Origin: Gentiana macrophylla
Lineage: Eukaryota > Streptophyta > Magnoliopsida > Gentianales > Gentianaceae
Direction of reading: 5' to 3'
NCBI GenBank assembly: GCA_026214975.1
Contig: CM047810.1
Span: 37,249,318 to 37,313,317 of the forward strand
DNA length: 64,000 nucleotides
Shown: positions 56,712 to 64,000 of the stretch, in pieces
Numbering within the stretch: the first letter of the stretch is position 1
Layout: every line of letters begins with the position of its first letter
Notes under the pieces: generated by a model
The model's database searches: none
What the model was told of the DNA's origin: nothing
What the model saw: the letters and a program-made list of their open reading frames with translations, nothing else
Program-made: the position numbers and the translations under genes

Positions 56712-58528
56712 TGATGACGGTCAAATTATACCCGTAAAAGTCATCAACATTGACCTTAAATCGAGATTAATAATACGCATTTTATATTAAATCACACGTT
56801 TATATTTAATATTTAATGTTATGTGATTTATATTATGTAAATTGGTATTTACTCGTTTTTATCCGATTTACTGTGCGATTAATGTTGATTTTACAGATCA
56901 TTACAAATCGAGAAGATTAGTGTCATTCAATCAATTATCTCAAGATAAGGAAGGAAGGAAATCGGAGCATTAAATGAGAGATTAATCGGATCAACATGCA
57001 AGCGTGCAGTGGGGAACAAGGCAAACGAAGAAAACGTGTTAAATATGCCAAGTTTAGGTTCGGTCGACCGAGCCTAGTGCTTCGGTCGACCGAGTGTCAG
57101 CTCTCGGTTGACCGAGTGTCTCCTTTTCGGCGGTTTAGGGCTTTTTTGTCGTGCCTATCTTCTAGAACCACCCTAAGTCGGCAAAAACCTCTATATAAGC
57201 AAGCAGCTACGAAATTTGTAAAACACACCAACATATCCATTCATTCTTTTCTTCAATCTTACAATTCATAATACAACTTTGATACAATGTAGAATAATGT
57301 GAAGGTTTCAAAGAATTTAAAGGTCATGCGATTATGTAAGCCTTTATTTTCTTTCTTTTCTTTTAAGTAATTAATTCCCCCCAATTATGCTTTATTGTTT
57401 GAGTTAGTTAATTCATAGCTAGATGATGTAGATCTAGGTTATGTCGTTATGGATGTGGCGAAGCCTTGTCTATGAGGATCTCATAACCTACGTCATATGT
57501 TTAGTTTCTATCCATGAATCTGCTTGGTTTAATTAATGTGTATCTAAGTAGTTTATATGATTTCTTTACGAGTTACTGTTTAATCTGTTATGTATGATGA
57601 AACGCTGAGAAATATATTCTAGGATGTAATCTAGGGATGAAATCGTTTGGGTGACCGAATGGAATCATTCGGTCGACCGAGTGTTCTATCTTTCGGTCGA
57701 CCGAGCCCCTATTTGTCTGTTAGTTAGTCCGCCATGTCTTTATGGTAGGTTTATCTTAGTAGGATTTATTATCTCAGTAGGTATGGCCACGGCTACGTTG
57801 CTCGTCAGTTTTAATTAGCGTACGATTAGGAAATACCAATATAGGGCTCCTAGGTCGGCTCATGAACGATCTTTCGGGACTTTCAGCGAGATCTAGGTAG
57901 TTTTTGTATTAGGGAATTGACGTCACCTAGTTATACGTAGTTCGTAAACTAGCATGAGACCTAAAAGGTAATTGTTAGTTGGACGAGGGCTTGAGCGATC
58001 GTTTAGGAAGTATAAGTACGCCTAACCATAGGAATGTTGCCTAGACGAGGTGTACGATTAATATCGGCATCCTTAGAGTCGTAAGCGTGTGAGTTATATG
58101 AGATGGAGGCACCAAAAGGCGAAGTCACGTAACAATACCACAGTGATCTAGTGACCTACCGGTGCTAAGTCAAGTTAAAGAGGATGACTCCCGTAGCCAA
58201 TCTAAGATAGATACAAACGGATTGACGATTAATAAGTTCGAGTTTATTATATAAATTATCTAGGTCCAAACGATAAAGACTATAATTGGGGAGGTTAATT
58301 ACGTTGTGTCGAGTCGTGTCTTTACTTTTCTTGTCTTATGTTGGTCGTGAGACCGCCTCTATGTCCTTGACATGTTTAATTAATTGTTTGTATATAAGAT
58401 GATCCACAATTGGTTCCTCGTGGGATCGACCTTGATTCACTATAGCTATACTACGATGGGCCTAGTCCTCTTGCTAGTACTGGTTTATGGTGGTCGAGTA
58501 TATTATAACCTGATTGACCACGTCATCA
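56712..58528 (+). repeat. 3' LTR of LARD B
   Basis: 1817 bp, nearly identical to 50940-52748. Differences concentrate at CTG/CAG positions and short indels. The 91-codon frame at 56996-57271 is LTR sequence. Confidence 0.95.
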
Positions 58529-58679
58529 GCAACAGATTCACTAGACTTAATAGTCAGCAGACTGTTCAAGTCAGCAGACTATTAACCCTGCTGAGTGTCT
58601 TAACTCTGAACAAAATTTATGTGTTAAGTTTATTCACCCCCTCTAAACTTAACCAAAGCCTTTTCAAGGGACCAACAAT

Positions 58680-58696
58680 TTGTATCAGAGCAGAGC
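58680..58696 (+). promoter_or_regulatory. Primer binding site of the plus-strand sirevirus
   Basis: TTTGTATCAGAGCAGAGC follows the LTR end. Relative to the initiator-Met tRNA site TGGTATCAGAGC, one base differs. Confidence 0.9.
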
Positions 58697-58782
58697 TTCT
58701 ATTCTGAAGTAATCCTACTTGTTGTGCTTGTGAAAAATCTTGAAAACTTTTTCTAGTTTCTGTTTTCAAAAGCTTTTGCATC

Positions 58783-59762
58783 ATGGATAACAACCAGTAT
58801 GCTAAAACCATGTTGATATGCTCTATAGATCGCTTTGATGAATACAAACGTCGTATACAGGATTATCTGGATGCTACAAATGATGAAATGATGGAGTGCT
58901 AACTGATGGACCACTCCAAATCACTAAAGTCATTACTGTTGATGGTTTAAATCAAATTGTTCCCAAACCAAAGGCAGAGTGGAGTGCTGAAGATAGAAAA
59001 AGAGTAAATCTGAAAAATATTGCTATTGATATTATTTACAGAACTTTGAATAGAAATATGTACATGAAAGTGAAAGATTGCAAGACTTCCAAAGATTTGT
59101 GGGAGAAGCTACAACTGATCTGTGAAGGCACTGATGCTATCAAGAAGAATAAGATTGTTGTGGCCAAACAGAAATTCCAAGAATTCAAAATGAAGGCCAT
59201 TGAAAACATTGAACAAATGGAATCAAGATTCAATGCTATTCTGGATGAACTCGCCCTGCTGAATGTGGAGTAAGCTAAAGAGGAGATCAACACAAGAATT
59301 TTGAAAGCTTTATCAACAAAAGAAATCTGGAAGATGAAAGTCACTGCAATGGAAGAACTAGGAGACTTCAAGAGGAGGTTACCTTCAAGTAATTCTCAGA
59401 TCTGAAAGCCTATGCATTTAGTGAAGATCTCATTGCAAGTGCTAAAAAATAAGTACCAAAGACTACAGCACTGGCTGCTACATGTAGAGAAGAATCATCA
59501 ACTGCTCATGATGATGAACTGGATGATATGCAGGAACAAATAGCATTGATGACAAAATGAATAAGGATGATGAAGTCTGGAAGAGCATCTCCAAAGAATT
59601 ATGGCATGAAAGCAAATGAGAAAATGGAGGAACAAAAGAATGATCATGATTATCTATGCTTCAACTGTAAGAAGCCTAGACATTTCTAACCTGGCTGTCC
59701 TGAATTGAAGCAGAAAATGGATCCTGGCTACTTGTGCTTCAATTGCAAAAAGCATGGACACT
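58783..59762 (+). pseudogene. Copia gag (UBN2-type) of the plus-strand sirevirus, truncated
   Basis: ATG at 58783 (MDNNQYAKTMLICSIDRFDE). A frameshift near 58900 leads to a 125-codon frame with WSAEDRKRVNLKNIAIDIIY, SKDLWEKLQLICEGT and ENIEQMESRFNAILDELALL, the UBN2 capsid domain of copia gag. Several stops follow. Two CCHC knuckles occur near 59660-59690 (CFNCKKPRHF) and 59738-59765 (CFNCKKHGHFK). The sequence breaks in the second knuckle, where a short LTR piece is joined. Confidence 0.85.
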
Positions 59763-59850
59763 TCAAAAGACTCTAGTGAATTTTCTCCAACATCACAGGA
59801 GAAGTGTGGACTACCAGGATTACACCACCTGGAACCACTATAAAATTTTC
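59763..59850 (+). repeat. Displaced sirevirus LTR fragment
   Basis: About 85 bp (AAAAGACTCTAGTGAATTTT to CACCTGGAACCACTATAAAA) duplicates 50679-50766, the truncated LTR start. It sits between the broken gag and the Athila-like protease. Confidence 0.9.
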
Positions 59851-59851
59851 T

Positions 59852-60370
59852 CCAATTCACCGTGTTGCAACTCGAGCCAGAGTCGCAGAGACCTAATCCT
59901 ACTGATATACCATTGACAGAAATTGGGAGTCGGAACGTGCCAGGGTCTCCTAATTTCACCACGGTGTCTAAGTCTGGGTAGTCCTCAGGCTCAGAGAACA
60001 TCGTGTCGGGAACCTCTTCAGGATCATCAGAATCATAATCTGAAGATGATATGTCAATTAGCTCGATAGGGAACTCGCCTGGACGATACATGCTATACTC
60101 CTTTAAGTTCTCTTCAGGCTCTTGCTTGATTGCTTCTTTCTCTTTTTCCACCCGCTTCTTATCCTCTTCGTATGGCTCTCTGACTGTGGATCCAGGATAC
60201 AAGGAAATTGGTGTATTGATCAATATTTTATAGGCATATTTCTTGACTCGTTTGTTCTTATTCAACTCCGGTTTGATCGAATCTCTGAAGTGTCCTGATC
60301 TTCCTGCGAAAGAGACAAAATAAAACAAAGAAAAGGTTAGAAACTTCGCTTCAGTTGGGTATGATCCCAA
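59852..60370 (-). pseudogene. Athila-like gag-protease fragment
   Basis: On the minus strand, from about 60370, the frame reads RSGHFRDSIKPELNKNKRVK, a Lys/Glu-rich linker (YEEDKKRVEKEKEAIKQEPE), ELIDISSSDYDSDDPEEVP and GTFRLPISVNGISVGLGLCD, followed by SGSSCNTVNW. The DSGSS box is the retropepsin active site; the protease is cut right after it at 59852. The part of gag that should precede it is nearly all missing, since only 275 bp separate it from the primer site. RT and integrase are absent. The frame runs on beyond 59852 through the displaced LTR piece and the opposite strand of gag, which is not real coding. Confidence 0.7.
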
Positions 60371-60620
60371 CTATTGTGGACCTACTAACTAAAATCAATA
60401 GGGAATAACACAGAATAACAAACGCTGTCAGAATTCAATTTTTCTGGGTCTCGGTAAACCGGTGGTAACCCTCGGTAAACCGGGCCAAGAATTTCTCCTT
60501 CTGGCAGATTAACAGGTGTAGGTTTGATCCAGAATGACTCAAGACTCAAAATAAAATAAAATGAAATAAAAACAATTTCTTAATCAGAATTAAAACGTTT
60601 ATCTTTAAAATTGGCCATTG
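60371..60620 (-). other. Leader of the Athila-like element
   Basis: No coding signal. It contains two facing CGGTAAACCGG-type boxes (about 60452-60484). Confidence 0.5.
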
Positions 60621-60638
60621 TCCCCGGCAACGGCGCCA
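60621..60638 (-). promoter_or_regulatory. Primer binding site of the Athila-like element
   Basis: TGGCGCCGTTGCCGGGGA on the minus strand, directly downstream of the LTR at 60646-61958. Confidence 0.95.
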
Positions 60639-60645
60639 AAAATCT

Positions 60646-61958
60646 TGATCGCATGTAAGTCACTAACGTCGATATTACTAGCAAGAATACTAGGTACATC
60701 ATAGTATAGTAAATGCGAGTCAAGGTCGATCCCACAGAGACAATGCAACTTTAACTATAAACGATTCTAACATAATTAAGAAGCAACATATAGGTGGTCA
60801 TTGACCAACAATAGACATAAAACAAACTTGGTATTTCTCCCCCTCTTCTCACCGATCTACTAACTTGGATTAGTTAATCGTTATGTTTACTTCCCCACAT
60901 AATTTCCTTAAATTAAGCAAGCGAGCTTTTGATTTAATTATCATAAGCTACGGGTGCAACTCCTAACCCTATCTACTCCGACAATGGTAGTAGATAATCT
61001 ATACGCAAGCTACCCTCCTTAATTGGTCCATAATAGCCCATATGCATAAAGAACTAGAATTTCCGATATCGAGAGCTAACTCATACCGCTAACCCGCCTA
61101 GACAGCTGTCGACATTTATCAACACATTCCTAGGTTCCATTCAAGACTATGTCCAAACTAACACTTCACTATTTGTATTTCATGCTAGTTTTACGATTAC
61201 AATAAGCAGATTGGCCAGATCTAACTTACTGTTAATTAAACCTGTCGATCAGCGTAGCTGTAGTGAATCCCAGTTTTAGGTTTTCTAAATACTTCCTTGG
61301 TAAACCGGTATAGACCGCCAGTTTACCGGGGTCAGCTTTTCCTATCCCTGGATCTACATTGCTCAATTACGATTAATCTAAGTAAATTATGGGGTCTTTA
61401 AACATGCAGATTAACTAAAACACATAAATACGAACAGATCTACCATATTGAAGACAAAAAGGAACGTTCAAAGCTTCATACCTTCAACGATGGAGATCTA
61501 GCTCGATCTACTCAAGCTAAAGATGGTAGAGAAAGGGAGAAAACCAGAAATAATTTCTCAAAAGCTTGGAATAACTTTATTTCATCAAACTATAATGTAA
61601 TGAAGATTTTATTATGATATAAGAAAAGAGCTTATACAATAATCTATAAAGGCGGCCTTATATAGATACAATGACTGACTCATGACTATCTAAACCCCTA
61701 ACCGACCTAGTAGAGGAGGCAGAATCGATTTCGTGTCCCTCAAGCCCTCGGTTTACCGGACCTAGCCCTCGGTAAACAGGGCCGACTTTTCCTCTTTTTC
61801 TTCAGCAGATTTCTTCTTAGACTTTAATCACTTGGCCTAATATACTTCTTTTGGTCCAGATCCATTCTTCAATGCTCTAGATTCGGTACATCTTATAAAA
61901 CACATAAAACGAGACAAAACAGTACCATTTATTAATTGTACCATTTAGGGCGTTATCA
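60646..61958 (-). repeat. 5' LTR of the Athila-like element
   Basis: 1313 bp, TGATAACGCCCTAAATGG to ACATGCGATCA on the minus strand. Related to the solo LTR at 4026-4908. CGGTAAACCG/CGGTTTACCG boxes lie near 61301-61340 and 61748-61782. It is inserted into a sirevirus third ORF at 61958/61959. The other end of the element is not recognisable, so no duplication can be read. Confidence 0.85.
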
Positions 61959-62763
61959 TGTATCTTGTAAAAACCAAACTTCCATGGAAAGTATTTTGAA
62001 ATCTTTCTAAGATTAGGATCTTATCTTGGCTTCTTAGATTTCTTCTCTTTCCTTTCATAAGGCATGGTTGGTTTTCTTGCAGCAGGTGGAGCAGGTTTAT
62101 CAACTTGTTGACTCCCAGAAGTCTCAACAAGATGACTTAGTGTATCTTCAGCAGATACAAAGAGATCAGTAGAGACTCCAGTAGGTAAATTTGTGTCCCT
62201 GAATTATATGTTCCTCAACAGGGATATCAACTGACTTTCCTTCCCCCCTGTGTTGTTGCAATTTCAGTAGGGTCTTCAACAGGTTCATTAACCTCCACAA
62301 TAGGTCCAGATTCAGCAATTTTCTTTGGATCTTCAACTTGTTGTTCAACAACAACTTCAGTAGCCTCCATAGTAGGCTAAACAACTTCTGTTGTTACATC
62401 AACATCTTCTTCTGCTTCTTCTTCTCTTTGTTTTTCAAGAACTCTCAGTTCTTTACCCTTTCCATGTCCCTTCTTCTTTGCAATTTGGTTTCTTCTCTTG
62501 GTAGGTCTTTTTGGGGAATCAGGGTGAGATTCTTCTAATTGTTCTTTGCTAGCAATCTTTCTCTTCTTAGATGCTTCTTTGATTTGTTCCTTGAGCAAAT
62601 CAGCAGCAGCCTTCTTGACAGATTCAACAGGCTCAGCAGCCTGCTGACAAAAGTACACTGCTGATCTACATACATAATAGTTTTGTCTGACTGATAATAC
62701 AAGATGAAGTTTAATACCAATGACTGATCTATCAAGTGAGCTCACCCAACAGGGCAAAGACAA
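61959..62763 (-). pseudogene. Third-ORF fragment and spacer of a second minus-strand sirevirus
   Basis: On the minus strand 62640-62384 encodes VESVKKAAADLLKEQIKEAS and a Lys/Glu-rich run ending DVDVTTEVV, followed in other frames by EVNEPVEDPTEIATTQ and SAEDTLSHLVETSGSQQ. These parallel the middle of the third ORF at 48480-47950. Just upstream, the spacer sequence joins directly to this region, so about 1.5 kb present in the relative (roughly 49850-48500) has been deleted. It is cut at 61958 by the Athila-like LTR. Confidence 0.7.
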
Positions 62764-62905
62764 ATCCCCTTGGCAACTTCATTTGCTCAATTGTCCAAAC
62801 TACAAGAACACTTAGGAACTGTTGATACCTATGACTAATCTGCCAAGGGAGCGCACCCAGGAGGGCAAAGACTAGTCCTCTTGGTGAATTCCAGTACTCT
62901 GCTGA
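62690..62905 (-). other. Spacer with internal duplication, second sirevirus
   Basis: Same arrangement as 50017-50215: two units with GAGCTCACCCAACAGGGCAA-like sequence followed by CCTTGG, about 110 bp apart. Confidence 0.7.
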
Positions 62906-62917
62906 CTATTGAAAATC

Positions 62918-63400
62918 TCAGTCAACTTTGATGATGCCAAGTTCAGTCCTTAACTTAGCAAATCTTTCACTGTCCAAAGGTTTTGTAAAGATGTCAGCAA
63001 GTTGATTTTCAGTAGGAATATAGAGAACCACCACATCTTTCCTTTCAACATGTTTGGTTCTTGAGTGCAAAACTGGATTTTCTATGATTTCTATTGCACT
63101 TGTATTGTCACACATTATAGGAATTTCTCTTTCTTCAATCCCATAATCCCTTAATTTCTATCTTAACCATAGTACTTGTGTACAACAGCTTCCAGCAGCA
63201 ATGTATTCAGCTTCAGCTGTGGAAGTTGATATAGAGTTCTGTTTCTTGCTAAACCAGGAAACAAGTTTATTTCCCATCAACTGACAAGTTCCTGTGGTGC
63301 TTTTTCTATCAATCTTACAACCAGCGTAATCAGAATCTGAGTAGGATATAACTTTGAAACTTCCATCTTTTCAATACCAAATTCCTACTCCCAAAGTCTC
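62918..63400 (-). pseudogene. Copia RNase H of the second sirevirus, with deletion
   Basis: The minus strand encodes SYSDSDYAGCKIDRKSTTGT (about 63349-63290), SISTSTAEAEYIAA, CDNTSAIEIIENPVLHSRTK and [20 protein letters not shown], ending at a stop at 62918. Between SRTKH and VERKDVV about a dozen residues (IDVRHHFIRDH in the relative) are lost in frame. A stop near 63160 also breaks it. Confidence 0.85.
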
Positions 63401-63409
63401 TTTAAGATA

Positions 63410-64000
63410 CTAGAGAATCCTTTTGACTGCAGCAAAGTGACTTTCCTTAGGTTTTGATTGAAATCTTGCACAAACACCTACTGCAAAGGATATATCAGGT
63501 CTGCTGGCTGTGAGGTACAACAGACTTCCTATCATCCTTCTATATAAAGTCTGATCAACATCTTTGCCTTCTTTGTCTTCATCCAACCTGATGCTTGTAC
63601 TCATAAGAGTTGATAATTTGGTGTTAATTTCCATACCAAACTTCTTCAACAGCTCCATGGTGTACTTTGTTTGATAAATGAAGATTCCTTCTTTCATTTG
63701 CTTGACTTGCAATCCCAAAAAATAGTTCATTTCTCCCATCATACTCATTTGGAACTTTCTTTTCATGAGATTAGCAAAATTTTCACATAGCAATTCATTT
63801 TCAGAACCAAGGATTATGTCATCTACATAAATCTGCACCAGCAGGGTGCTGTCTTTTTCATTGATTCTTAAAAGAGTCTTGTCATTGGTTCCTTTCATAA
63901 AACCATTGTTCACCAAGAATTGAGATAAAGTTTCATACCATGCTCTTGGTGCTTGCTTAAGTCCATAAAATTCTTTGTTGAGTCTATACACTTTATCTTC
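63410..64000 (-). pseudogene. Copia reverse transcriptase C-terminal part, open to the window edge
   Basis: 193 intact codons on the minus strand: EFYGLKQAPRAWYETLSQFL, then LLVQIYVDDIILGSENELLC with the intact YVDD catalytic box (about 63812-63823), YFLGLQVKQMKEGIFIYQTK, and YRRMIGSLLYLTASRPDISF. This is the palm end, thumb and connection of Ty1/copia RT. It continues into RNase H after a stop near 63408. The fingers and upstream gene are outside the window. Among the best preserved pol sequence here, but RNase H downstream is damaged. Confidence 0.9.

Larger units (their letters stand above)
50940..58528 (+). mobile_element. LARD B: 7.6-kb non-autonomous LTR element, plus orientation
   Basis: Complete, with LTRs 50940-52748 and 56712-58528, a primer site, a polypurine tract and a perfect GCAAC duplication (50935-50939 and 58529-58533). 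The undisturbed target is visible in the related LTR near 44005-44010. Same family as LARD A (33139-40732), reversed. No gag or pol domain. With intact termini and duplication it is among the most recent insertions in the window. Confidence 0.95.
50676..58677 (+). repeat. 5' LTR of a plus-strand sirevirus, 5'-truncated and split by LARD B
   Basis: The two halves (50676-50939 and 58534-58677) align end to end with the reverse complement of 43842-44290. The first half begins inside the LTR, at AAAAGACTCTAGTG, so about three quarters of the LTR is missing. It ends AAGGGACCAACA. Confidence 0.85.

Noticed and set aside
59654..60370. 238-codon minus-strand protein
   Set aside because: Only the portion above 59852 is coding for a protease fragment; the rest reads through a displaced LTR piece and the antisense of gag.

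Overview
This window looks like nuclear DNA of a flowering plant, probably a eudicot. The evidence is the mix of plant-specific transposons: sirevirus-type Ty1/copia elements with a third ORF, a Tat/Retand-type element with an antisense ORF, Athila-like LTRs with a TGGCGCCGTTGCCGGGGA primer site, LARDs, a TRIM, a tRNA-derived SINE, hAT and Stowaway MITEs, and an L1-type LINE. The only recognisable host gene piece is the intron-split 3' end of a plant cytosolic glutamine synthetase. There is no complete host gene, and no rRNA, tRNA gene or CRISPR array. Nearly all coding sequence is broken retrotransposon.

Layout. (1) 1-15722: a minus-strand LTR element X (gag start, primer site, 5' LTR) is split at 864/15155 by a 14.3-kb plus-strand element. 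That element has two LTRs, a decayed gag and a large antisense ORF, but no pol, so it resembles a TR-GAG. It has itself received solo LTRs at 1136-2869, 4026-4908, 5593-7098 and 8469-11360, and the last of these contains another at 9380-10869. Most have target-site duplications (TSDs) readable to the base. (2) 15723-20922: a low-copy-looking island with three tandem-repeat families, a solo LTR, three glutamine synthetase exons, an unassigned exon-like ORF and inverted repeats. It could be a gene-capturing DNA transposon. (3) 20923-24664: a scrambled copia element with parts on both strands, between two LTRs. (4) 24665-27485: unassigned DNA with a SINE. (5) 27486-30121: 5'-truncated copia (integrase, RT, RNase H, 3' LTR). 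(6) 30122-42653: third ORF and 3' LTR of a plus-strand sirevirus, carrying a hAT MITE, a TRIM, a 7.6-kb LARD (A) and a Stowaway MITE. (7) 42654-43841: LINE remnant. (8) 43842-50640: 3' half of a minus-strand sirevirus. (9) 50641-59851: LTR and gag of a plus-strand sirevirus split by a second 7.6-kb LARD (B) in opposite orientation to A. (10) 59852-61958: 5' end of a minus-strand Athila-like element. (11) 61959-64000: a second minus-strand sirevirus fragment.

No pathway can be read here. What the window records is an order of insertions. LARDs A and B have both LTRs, perfect TSDs, primer sites and polypurine tracts, and look youngest. The two glutamine synthetase exons with intact splice sites stand out from the decayed surroundings. 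Two observations deserve priority. First, the glutamine synthetase fragment lies between inverted repeats and tandem arrays. Second, the LARD LTR copies differ by a repeated CTG-to-TCG swap that may be a sequencing artefact at methylated sites. Family names rest on motifs and structure read by eye; no database search was run.
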